Shown here: piece after piece, positions 32,736 to 43,136 of the stretch
Numbering within the stretch: position 1 is the first letter of the stretch
Layout: each line of letters opens with the position of its first letter
Origin: Nilaparvata lugens
Lineage: Eukaryota > Arthropoda > Insecta > Hemiptera > Delphacidae
NCBI RefSeq assembly: GCF_014356525.2
Contig: NC_052507.1
Span: 43,071,295-43,135,294 of the forward strand
Direction: 5' to 3'
DNA: 64,000 bases
The notes under the pieces: model-generated
What the model was told of the DNA's origin: nothing
The model's input: only the letters and a program-made list of their open reading frames with translations
The model's database searches: none
Position numbers and translations under genes: made by a program

Positions 32736-35100
32736 TGTCACGTGGTAATTTGAAACCACCAAATATTTTAAATGAGCCAATGAAATGTAATAGAACTATA
32801 AAATTGGAAAGAAGGTTAGACCTATCCAAAGAGTAAATCAACTCAAATCAAGTATTATTAGCGATTAGGAGTAATAGCATTATCAACAACGATAAGAAAA
32901 CATGTATTATTGTGATTTAATAATTATGAGAACCCATTGGTAAGATCAAAAAATTATAAAGCGGCATACTTATTATTGGCGGATTATAAAAAAAAAAAAT
33001 AAAATGCATGAACATTGAGGTTAGAGTTACTTGTTTACGTTTTGAAAAGAATTAGTCGATCTTGGATAAATCGATAATTATTAGAACCAATACTGAACGA
33101 ATCAGCTGATTATTCGATCAACCCATATGACCGGTTGAATCATATAAAATTCACTCATAAAGGATATATTATGTATACTAAAGGAAGTCGATGTGTAGAA
33201 ATACAAACAACTATTATTTCTGTATAAATATTTATTATAATCCAAAAAAGCATGATAAATCAAGAGTATACAAAACTCATATAAAAACTAAATGTATTAT
33301 CTATTAAAATCGTATGTTACGATTTATTTATGAATTCAATTTAAGATAAATACTCCATATATTTGTATAAAAACTTCTTTTATTTAATTTTTTCTATTAT
33401 AAAGCCGAGGAAGCCCTGATTCCCAAGGCAACCAATTGTATTGAGTCTATTAAATTGAAGGCCAATCAGAGAGTAGCTTACAGAATTATTCTAAGAAGAG
33501 GCAAATTTTTCTGAAAACCTCTTTCTTCTGGCTTAAGATCCCAACCCGAGAGGATGCACATGGAGTTTAGGGTTTTTTCTTCTTCCTTTTAAAAATTTTT
33601 AATGAATTATTAAGCCAAACCCTTTTTTAAATGTAATGTATGTTTGTTGAATGTTAATTATTTGTGAACTCAGTGCTGTCAAGGAGTTCGTAATTGTAAA
33701 GATTCCCATAAAAATAGCTTTAATTCGAAAGAAACTTATAAAAATCTGGATCACGCGTTAGCCCAGCAGTGACGAAAAGGAGCCTACCCAATTAATTATT
33801 GGAAATAATTAATTCAATCCACGAGAACATCTAGAACTTCAGTCAGTGAGTGATAAGTCAAACCAAATGAGCTCATTTTTTCTACGTTCAGTGGGGGTAA
33901 TTATTAAAACAAAAAGCGCTATTCCATTAATTAGAATTAAAATAAAAAGTCACCACGTGTTGAACAATATCACATAGTCCATAAGAACATTTTATAAATT
34001 TATTTAATATATGTAGGAAGCTTACTTCCATGCACAGCCCGAATTCATTAAATCCCTGAGATCTCATGTTTGAATATTAATTTATTAATATTAATTTTGT
34101 TTATTGAACAAAACATATCATATCAAACTTATAGACCGAACAGGTTTTTATTGGTAGAATTTTGTATTGACTGGAAGTCTAAGTACCAGTATTAAAAATA
34201 ATATATTTATGAATTTGAAACTCACTATTGTGAATGTTAGCAAAGCCTGTGATAATTATTCAGATTTTAGGAATAGATTATTTAAGTGAATTATAGAGAT
34301 ATTGAATATTTTATGCATATCTGTTTTATGGGAATATATTTTGTGTTTTATGTCAGCATACAAACTTATAGAATTTTTTATTATATCCCAACTCATCTCG
34401 TGTTATATAGTTTGAGCTGTTTTGGTACCAACAAATATTTAGCAGCACTTAAAATCATAGAATCAAATAATATTAACCTTATTCAGAGCACTCAATATTT
34501 ATCATCCTTTGATGATATTCATTTTATCAGCCAGAACAAGTATATTAAGAAATTATATTAATAAGGTTCCAGTTATATCATATAAGGATCCAGAGAGCTT
34601 CAAGAACTGGCGTTGTAAGTTCTAAGGAATTTTGAAAGGGTATATTGGTGAATACTTGTATTCACGACGAGCGTTTTAAGAATCAACTAGAAACAACTAT
34701 AGTTGGTCCTGATTATTCTCTAGTGGTACATGGTTACTGATAATCAGTCATCAAATATTCTTTTAATTTCCTTACTGGTATTCTTCAAGAACTTCATAGA
34801 AGCAGCGGTAAGAATTACCAATTACCGATCACTGAACCTTATGGTGATTATTTGTATTTATAAAATTCATGTGTCTACCACTGAGCTAGAGCTGAGGTTT
34901 GAACCCAGTAATTTTGCGAGCCGGAAGGCCTTAATTTTTTGTGAATTTATTCGCAAAAGAGGGAATTTAGAGACTGCTCTTATAAATACCAGAAACATCG
35001 TATTATCTGTGAAGGAATTACAAACCACAACTTCTCACAATAGCTTCATAACGTGGGACTCTATCATAAGAGATAACCCCCCCAGGAGCACAACTTCACA
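32736..35100 (+). repeat. 3' LTR (2365 bp)
   Basis: Second copy of 25436-27802. It ends CAACTTCACA at 35100 and is followed directly by ATATATATAT, the continuation of the (AT)n target. Confidence 0.9.
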
Positions 35101-35735
35101 ATATATATATATATATTTCTCAATGATAGGGGAGTGATAATTATTTGTATAGGTCTTCTAAGGAAGCATTATCAACAGCTGGTACCAATCAACTACACTT
35201 CAACTCCAAACTACCGTTTTAATACCAGTACACAATAATTACATGTCACAGGGTGACATGTTTATTATAGCTGGTAACTTTGGATGCTAAATCATATTAT
35301 CATATTTATTATCATGATCATCTTTCTGTTTTTCAGTAGCCGCTCGGCCGACAATTTCGAAAACATAGGTCTGTAAAATAGATTAATAAATAATTATTAT
35401 TAGCCCCCCTATTAAAATTTCTGTTCAGAAACCATCCCCATTATTCACACAACATATTCCCAAAGTTTCATGCCGTTATGTCAAGTGGTTTTCAAGTCTA
35501 CAGGGAACAAACAAACAGACATTCATTTTTTATAAACAGATTTCCATTCGGCTCTAACAAAAGCCTCTTTAAATGAAGGTAGAATGATAAGGATACAGTT
35601 CTGTTGTTTTAACATTTTTTCAAATCACTTTCAAAAAGTTCATGTAGTACCTACTATTGTGTTTGAGACACTTCTGGCGCTATCATAGTTTCACCACTAT
35701 TCTGTTCCACAGTCCTATCTCTTGCAGTCGTTAAC
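35101..35735. other. No gene seen
   Basis: It starts with the residual (AT)n target run. The rest is AT-rich with a CAAACAAACAGACATTC-type block near 35507 common in dispersed insect repeats. Confidence 0.4.
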
Positions 35736-35739
35736 TATA

Positions 35740-35977
35740 TATATAATAATTATATAAAGTGGAGAGCTGGCTTATGCACGTACGGGATGGGAAAATTATG
35801 TTTTACAAATCATCACGTCTGAACTACTAGACTAATTAACTTGAAATTTTGCTTATATATTCTTAATTAACCAAGGATGGTTATAGGCCTATTCTCAATT
35901 CTTCAAAATTTCATTACGTCAAGTTTTCATTTGTCAAGTTTTAAAATGGATCCTTGCGAAGCACGGGTTCTTGCTAG
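35740..35977 (+). mobile_element. Helitron-like 3' end
   Basis: Contains the 'CTGAACTACTAGACTAATT' and 'ACTTGAAATTTTGC' text shared in style with the repeats at 21.0 and 23.3 kb. It ends GCGAAGCACGGGTTCTTG followed by CTAG (35974-35977) and T. A GC hairpin-like end plus CTRR before T is the Helitron 3' signature. The body is too short for a Rep/helicase, so it is non-autonomous. Confidence 0.5.
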
Positions 35978-37195
35978 TAAGAATTATAGAAGCTCAAAGT
36001 TCACAAGATGAATTATTTATCTAACTTCCACTGACGGCCGAACTTATACCTTGAGAATTTATATTCAAAGTATCAATTATTATTGGAATATCGAATTATA
36101 AAATTCTAATTCAATAACCAGAAGCGAGTCGAACAATTGAGCTGTAGAAATCTGTAAAATGTATGCTGATATAAAAATCATGAAAGTTATTAGTTGATGC
36201 TACCAGAAATAAGAGTAGAATAAGAGAATGCAGAATAAGTATAATGCAATGTAGATGCAGAATAAGAGTTTTAATCGAGCCATCTGTGATATTTTTCTTG
36301 TGTATTTTCTCATATTGTGTTTGCATCTATTGTTTTATATTTTTTTTGCTCGTTGATTTTATTTTAATTATATATTTATTGATTGAATGGTGTTCTTTTC
36401 ATTTCTAATCCTGTCTTCATGCATGACCAATCTTGTACTAGTATTTTTTATTATCATTATTGACAAATAATTAGAATTATCAACCAACTGTATTCTTCAT
36501 CGAATAAGTTGGATGAATCAGCGATATACAGTATCGATCATTAAATCTTCAGAAATAATACGTTCTCAAGATTTATTTAAATAGTTTGACCCAATCACTG
36601 AAATCAAATTGACACTGTCAGCATTCCCTATGTCACCGCCTCAACGCCTCCCATTCAACCAATGCTGACAGTTTCAAGTGAACCCCCTCACTATAGCATT
36701 CCCTTCAGCCGCCTCCCACACAAAACCTACACTGAAAACTTTCCATCGAAGCAGCAGCAGCAGTTAGATCATCAGCCTCAGTTAATATCACTCGCTTAAC
36801 TCCAGTATAGAATGGCGATTCGCCCAGTTAATGCCCAGTTACTGACAATAGCCAATCACATCGGTGGATGCAGTCAGGGTGAAGAAGAATCAGAGAGGCA
36901 AAATCGATCATTCGTTTTCCAAGTCTTTCATCACCTGCGATTCCAATTATTGATGCTTGAATGGTTGTATTCTACAGCTATCTGTGTTGGAAGCTGGAGC
37001 TTAGCTACTTCAAATGAAGTTTGCAGATAACAGTGGCACAGATCAGCTAAAAAAAAAAATGAATTGAACATAATATTGATTCTGCTTAATGTAAATTTGA
37101 AATTTTGAAAGATAGAATGACTATTCTATGAAATGAGTCCTAGGAAAGCCTGATTTGGAAATGTATTTCAGTATTCAGTATTTGATGGGAGATAA
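35978..37195. other. No gene identified; one weak ORF (36812-37030)
   Basis: AT-rich to 36600, then a GC-richer block 36610-37040 with a 72-aa plus-strand ORF (MAIRPVNAQLLTIANHIGGC...). No domain recognised and no splice context that I can defend. It could be a host exon or chance. Confidence 0.25.
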
Positions 37196-37834
37196 TGCAA
37201 TTCCTTAGCGGCGTCTCGAGACGCCTAACCGCGCGTCTCATTCGATGACCAACTGCTTTATGAATGACCAAACGTTATGGCGGCAGATGAATAAGAAGTG
37301 TTGAATACTATATTTTGCATACTATAATTGCTATATTGAAGTGTGATGTTGTAGGCGAATGCTCAAAATAAAATGGACTGACAGAGTTACAAATGAGGAG
37401 GTATACCAAAGGGCGGTGGAAAAGAGATCTCTTCTGAATTTTCTCAGGGACAGACGACATTCTTGGATTGAGCGCATAATAAGACACGACGCATTCACGT
37501 CACGTATTCTAGAAGGTACAGTTGATGGACAAAGAGGTCGTGGGAAACCACGGCTACAGTATTAAGACTAAGGACGAAGGACCTGTTTGCTATGAGCTAT
37601 TTACAATTGAAGAGAGTAGCGAGAGAGAGGACATATTTAGATAGAAGGCTGCCAACTAATCAAACGATTGAGCTATAAAAAAATAATCAATTGCTATATT
37701 TTGGATACTATTTATTGCTTTTACGATTCAAATCTGATGAATCATGGAATCTAATGAATATATAGGCTATGTGCTCTAGCCGCGGCGGCTCTAACCACGC
37801 GTCTCGAGACTACGCTAAGGAACTAAGGAATTGC
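37196..37834. mobile_element. TIR element carrying a captured LINE fragment
   Basis: The left end 37196-37240 (TGCAATTCCTTAGCGGCGTC, then TCGAGACGC) is the imperfect reverse complement of 37776-37834 (GTCTCGAGAC, then GGAATTGCA). The right arm carries a small duplication (AAGGAACTAAGGAA). The 640-bp element has no transposase. Its middle holds a LINE ORF2 C-terminal piece. Confidence 0.65.
37350..37670 (+). pseudogene. LINE ORF2 C-terminal fragment inside the TIR element
   Basis: The frame from 37359 reads IKWTDRVTNEEVYQRAVEKR, then RRHSWIERIIRHD and a VDGQRGRGKPRLQY block ending in a stop at 37563-37565. This is the well-known C-terminal tail of endonuclease-reverse transcriptases of RTE-like and related insect LINEs (W...ITNEEV..R......L......R...W.GH..RH). 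More of it is readable after the stop with further stops. No RT core is present, so only this tail was captured. Confidence 0.7.
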
Positions 37835-37839
37835 ACCTT

Positions 37840-38335
37840 GAGAGGATTTATGTTCCTCATTATTGATTCAATAATGGTTAGTGACAGTGGTGAAAATATT
37901 TTCTTATAACGTGACACAAACAGTGAATTGGAACTACAGTATTCGAAATCCCCTATCTGCACTTCCTAATGTAAAAAGACATTTAATCATCATCCCATTT
38001 CATGGAAAAATAAAAAATTATAAACAAGGATTCGAATTCATTCCGAACTATTCCAAGAGCTCTTAATCTGGTAATGTTATCTGATTTCGCACTGACATGT
38101 GGCAATTTTTCATTAGTAGGGGTACACATCAATATGGACACCACCTACTTCTAAATTCAACACCCAGACGTATTTATTTTACGTCTTTAATCATCCTCGC
38201 AACAAATATAGGCCTACCAACTAGAATATCATTGTCAAATGTGCTTCTAGTGAAGAAGTACGTTTTAAATTTTCGGTTAAAAATTTCCAGAATTAGTCAA
38301 TATTTTACATTCTCAAGTGTTTAGAGAAATAAATT
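37840..38335. other. No gene seen; two short plus-strand ORFs without domains
   Basis: Frames 37881-38066 and 38097-38324 show no recognisable motif. Confidence 0.3.
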
Positions 38336-38337
38336 AC

Positions 38338-38560
38338 CTATGTTATTCAATTTGGTTTCCAATCTAAGTTCAAAATATATTGTTTGTGAGTGTTTGATCG
38401 GTAAAATATTGGAGAAACATTCCATAAAGTGGAAAAGAAACTTTCTTTCTTGACTAGTATGTGAATCAAAATTTGGGGGAGGAACAGTTTTGGGCTGAGC
38501 CTGTTGGCCCTTCCTCCATTATTTCCATGAATAATGGTGTGTATCTTGAACCAATAAATG
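38338..38560 (+). repeat. Repeat family H, partial copy
   Basis: Shares ATCAAAATTTGGGGGAGGAA, then CAGTTTTGGGCTGAGCCTGT, with the copy at 40.02 kb. The hairpin end is missing or mutated. Confidence 0.55.
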
Positions 38561-39515
38561 AATAATAGAATATTTTATTGAGGCTATTTGAATGTTCAAT
38601 TATGGGAAATTACTAGAACCCTTGTTATATTAAACAAGATCACTTTCGAGCACTTATGTCATCATCAAGTAGTGTCGAAGTGAATTTAATTATACCAACT
38701 ATAATACTGGAGAGTGTTATTCAAGCCTTTTTCCACCAGCTCTCCGAAGCTGGTGAATGATGGAGGTATGTTTATTCTATTATAAGTCTTGATATAGAGT
38801 ACTGGAAGAAGTCTCAAATTATAGAATGTTATCACGTATATGGCATATATGGTTCATAAAAAAGGATTTGCACATAAGTGGATTTCTCGCGAGGGAAATC
38901 CTTGATTCATGCTGGAATATTTCCACCTTCTTAACTAATCCGGGATCGAGCAATGGTCTAGTCGTTTGTGAGGCCTTGAGATGAGGAAGAATATTGCCAT
39001 CCTAATCGCAGTTTGGGACCCCGCTAATCCGTCTGCTCAGCCACTATCTCCTTTAATTTAGTTTACACAGGCAGATTTAAGACCTCTCTCTCACCCCTCT
39101 CCCATTGCTCCAAAGTACTTCTTCACTCAGTAACCCTGTTCCTCCTTCCTAATTGGAATTCGCAGCTTACCCCATCCATTTCGTACTCACCAACTCGGCA
39201 TTTCTGGAGAGAGCGTCTATTGGACCAACTCTCCACAGTTGCATTAGAGTTTGTAACAAGTCAAACGAGGCTGAGGCTCAGCTACAGTAAACATTGCAAA
39301 GTGACTGGCTCGATAATAATTAGCCTTCCAACATGCTGATAGAAACTCTCCAGCTGGTATCCAATGATGCGTTTCCATGTGTTAACAAGAATTTGAATAG
39401 CAACAAACCTGAAACACTATAGAACCGCCTCTATGAGCAACCGGATGATATCACATCCTGACGAGAACTACCAAAAACAAATTGACCAATCCTATTACAT
39501 AAAGCGAGCAATTTC
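38561..39515. other. No gene seen
   Basis: Mixed composition, GC-richer at 38940-39300. No coding motif recognised. Confidence 0.35.
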
Positions 39516-39519
39516 TGTA

Positions 39520-40151
39520 TATCTGTTTATATTCTCATATATTTTATTTTTTATATCTGGTTATATGGTTTTCACGAAATTTGAAATATAGTAGGTTTAT
39601 GATATCAAAGTTCGAGTGCACTAGGTATCATCCCTAGGAAAACTCGCTGAAGGACATGAAAAGGGTGATTCATCCTTGGAAAAACAGATGATGATTTCGT
39701 CGTCTGTCAATAACAGAAGATGCGTGTGTCTGTGTGGGAGATCAGCTGTGTAATCAATTAGATTACCGTATCTCACAAAATTTAGAAATTTTAATTGACT
39801 CCATCAAAATAATCTGATTTGTTGACATGAAATGGTATATCATTATATTCAAAGTTGATCATTATTTCACAGTTCTAAGTGATTAGTGAGTGTTATTTTG
39901 TTATGCAATTTGGTATGTAAACAATATAAATTAGAACTTTTATGTTTTCAAATATTTGGACTGAAAATTTTACCTGAATTCAGGTGTAAGGAACATAACC
40001 TACTTTTTGTAATATTTATATTATATAAATCAAAATTCGGGGAGGAAACAGTTTTGGGCTGTGTCTGTTAGTCCTTCTCCAATCATTTCAAAGAATTGAG
40101 TTCTGTTTATCAATGAATAAATAACGAGCGAAGCTCGGTGCCCCGATATTG
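39520..40151 (+). repeat. Repeat family H, most complete uninterrupted copy
   Basis: It ends ACGAGCGAAGCTCGGTGCCCCGATATT at 40151, where ACGAGC...GCTCGT-type bases form a terminal hairpin. It matches 13353-14290 in reverse but lacks that copy's two insertions. The family is non-coding; the ends fit neither a clean Helitron nor a TIR transposon. Confidence 0.65.
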
Positions 40152-40925
40152 TGAATGTTATTTGAGCTCAGAGAAGTTGACAGGATGCTATTTGAATATC
40201 AACATCGTCTCACCAAAACTATTCTACTAAATGGAACCATGATTCTCACAAACGAATACAAGTGATTGATACTGTGAATTTTTGCTTGCTCTCTGTATTT
40301 TCCTCTATATAACACTCATTTATCAGAAGCCACTTAGTTGAAGGGTATTCATAATGCATGAAATAGTTACATCATATTCGTGTCTACAATAAACATAAAC
40401 AATATTGCTGCATGAATACTATTTGTACACTAATTCAATACTCAATATTCAAATATCATTAACATTCCATGAATCATGTGATTAAAATTATTCACTGATT
40501 TTCCAATGCAAAATATGGGTTACGAGATCTAATTTGCCTCCTCTACTCATAACTGTTTGAATACAATCCTGCTCATACACTCCTCGAATCATCCACCTTG
40601 ACCTCGAAAGATCAATAATCATCCTGATATAAGAGATACCTCGATTGTACCTCAAATTCTATTTTTACTTGATTATTCTGAAGTGAATCAATTTCAGCTT
40701 CATGAGCTTCTCCTCCTGGCACACATTATGTTTGTCCCCCCAGCATGACACACATCCTATCCACTTATCTGTAGTGATATGTAGTCGACTCATCCGCTGC
40801 TGTAACTATGAAGAATGCTGAAAGTTTAAAATGAATCTCACAGTTGTGTATTATACGACGACGAAGAGGACCGCCGAATCACACAGAGTTTGGTATGGAA
40901 ATAGCAAGCGCTTTCTGTGAAGAAT
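40152..40925. other. No gene seen; AT-rich
   Basis: No coding motif or repeat structure recognised. Confidence 0.35.
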
Positions 40926-40927
40926 TT

Positions 40928-41145
40928 TATTCAATAAAAAGAGAATAGAGCGGTGAGTCGCGAGATGCAAGAGGGCTGAAGAGGCGAGGAATAAGAGGCA
41001 AGAAGCAAGAGGAAAGAGGTAAGAAGCAAGAAGTAAGAGGTAAGAAGCGAGTGGAAAGAGGCAAGAGGTAAAAGCAAGAAGTAAGAGGTAAGAAGCAAGT
41101 GGAAAGAGGCAAGAGGCGAGAGGCAAATGGCAAGAGGACTGCTCA
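40928..41145 (+). repeat. Purine-rich minisatellite (AAGAGGTAAGAAGCAAG type)
   Basis: Tandem 14-24-bp variants of GAAGCAAGAGG and GTAAGAGG over about 220 bp. The Leu/Pro/Ser-repeat minus-strand ORFs are artefacts of this tract. Confidence 0.85.
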
Positions 41146-42822
41146 TTCGCCAAAGGACGGCCCTGAGGGCATCCTGGCATGAAGCGATAGGGTGGCATGG
41201 TGATATATACTATATAAATGCAAATGGGCCACTGCCTTAATGGATTTGACTGGTAACCTGCGAGACCAGCCCAGTTCTAGCACTCCTTTCTCCCACTCAC
41301 TCTTATCACTCTCTTCTTATCGTTCTCTCTCTCTGTTTGCTTAACACTTTTCTTCTATTCCCAATATACTTTCCTAAGGGCCATTTAAAATTCGCACCGC
41401 GAAGGGTTCCTCCATAAAAATGACAGACCTTTTGTTAAGTATTAATCCCGTCCGGTCTTCTCGCTTCTTATATATTCATGGCGGCTTTTTTTCTCCTATT
41501 CATGCATCTTCGAGGTTCGCAAAGGTCTCATAATTATTATAAATGATCTCGGTGGTCTTTATGATGGATTAAAATGAAGAGTCAATCAGCCACCTACATT
41601 TGGCCACCAAATGAAAATTCTCATGTTCACAATAATTCAAAATACAATGTATTATTTATAGATCATTGCAATAGTAACAGGTAATAGTAAATTTCAGGTT
41701 TTTCAAATCGAAATCCTACAGAATAAATAACAGAAACATGCTTGAAAATATAATTGAATCATGAAATTAACATAACTCTAGCATTTGCTAACTGTAAATG
41801 CGTTGATTTGAAAAATTTTCCTTTGAAGCGTGATATAATCATAATGATATAGTAATTACTATTTCACTATTGTTGCATGTCTATTACATAAAATAGGAGA
41901 ACTGGAGTGTAACTGGACCCTACATTCATGCGAAATAATACTTTAGACAAAGAAAATGAATTCAAACTCAAAGTAACTGGACTACGTTCAGTAGTTGGAG
42001 AATGCGAAACTTTTAATTCAACTTTAAAAGAGAGACCAACTCGTGAGAAACCACGCTCTACCTTGATCATTCAGGAATTTAGGTCTTTTAAACCGAACTC
42101 CCCAAACAAAGTTGACTTGTCTTTGAGGCCACCTGCACTGCACCATCCTGCCAGGATCCAAGGTGCCATTGTGATTTGACTGCAGTCTAGTTATTATGCT
42201 CGTGCAGCCAAACAACAAAGACGCCGCAAGATGAGTGTTGAAGCCGCTTCTCTGCAGGTCGCTAGCCGCAACGCCATCATCATATTAACTTGGACAGTTT
42301 TGAAGGCATTCAAGGTTCAAACACAAGTTGGTTAGTTTTGAAGGCATTCCAGGTGCAAACACACCCTCAAGTCCACAGCAGCATTTCGGTGCCGATAATT
42401 GACAAAGTTTTGCCGATTAAACGGTTGTATATTTAGAACAGAACACGGTTGGCCACCCATATCTGTGATGGTAAATCTCCATTTACAGTCATCCTCCAAC
42501 CCCAAAAACCATTCTAATCTCCGGTGGCGGGAATTTCCCTTGTAAAATTTCTCGTTATTAAACTCCTCCATTAAAATGTTACAGTGTTGCAAACCTTGCA
42601 CCATCACACCACTTTCCAACATTATCATTCGTTGTAAAACAAGTCGTGAATAACGATAAACTCCGCGACATGTGCTGCTACAACTTCATATTCCTCATCT
42701 TGCAATGTAACATTGGAGTTGCAGAAGTGTGCTCTTTTCGTAAGAAGTGAGGGAATTTTCGATTTTGAAATTATCTGAGATCATTGTATAAGGTCATAGT
42801 ATCACTGAGGTCATTGTGAGGT
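41146..42822. other. No gene seen; small tandem duplication at 42293-42365
   Basis: AGTTTTGAAGGCATTC plus AGGTTCAAACACA occurs twice in tandem (about 42293 and 42330). ORFs such as 41928-42179 and 42332-42628 overlap each other on opposite strands and match nothing I know. Confidence 0.3.
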
Positions 42823-43136
42823 CATAGTACCAAGAAGTAAAGCGGGCCATTCACTATCCGAATGGATCCATATCCAACTATGTTGTGCCACCACGCTGGA
42901 TCTTTCACCACTCACACTCCGGTTTATTAGTCCAACATCCCCACCCACGTTCCTGACTAGGCGGCTGACCTTGCGAGGTCGAACAAATCACGTGAACAGT
43001 TCACCAGGCTTTTCCGACTCGTCCGGAAGCATTCGCTGTTCGACATCAAATTGATGGACCATATATAAAGTTAATATCGAAAAATGTGGACAAAATATCG
43101 GATATTGAATGGCCCGCTTTACTCCTTGATACTATG
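42823..43136. mobile_element. 314-bp element with 40-bp terminal inverted repeats
   Basis: 42823-42862 (CATAGTACCAAGAAGTAAAG, then CGGGCCATTCA) is the near-perfect reverse complement of 43097-43136. The interior is GC-richer and non-coding. A MITE; no clear target duplication beyond the shared CATAGTA. Confidence 0.75.

Larger units (their letters stand above)
25436..35100 (+). mobile_element. 9.67-kb LTR retrotransposon with 2.37-kb LTRs, gag present, no pol
   Basis: Two near-identical direct repeats, 25436-27802 and 32736-35100, start TGTCACGTGG and end AACTTCACA, with TG...CA ends. A primer-binding site follows the left one by 3 nt. The internal region (27803-32735, 4.93 kb) has a retroviral-type gag and one long unknown ORF but no protease, RT, RNase H or integrase motif in any frame I read. 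It sits in an (AT)n microsatellite with ATAT on both sides, matching the 4-bp ATAT preference known for gypsy-type integrases, though the duplication cannot be distinguished from the repeat itself. It would need proteins from a helper element. Confidence 0.9.

Noticed and set aside
36812..37030. 72-aa plus-strand ORF as host exon
   Set aside because: No domain, no splice evidence and GC shift alone is not enough; listed only as a weak ORF.
40851..41198. Leu/Pro/Ser-repeat ORFs on the minus strand
   Set aside because: They follow the purine minisatellite in three overlapping frames; no start context or conservation.
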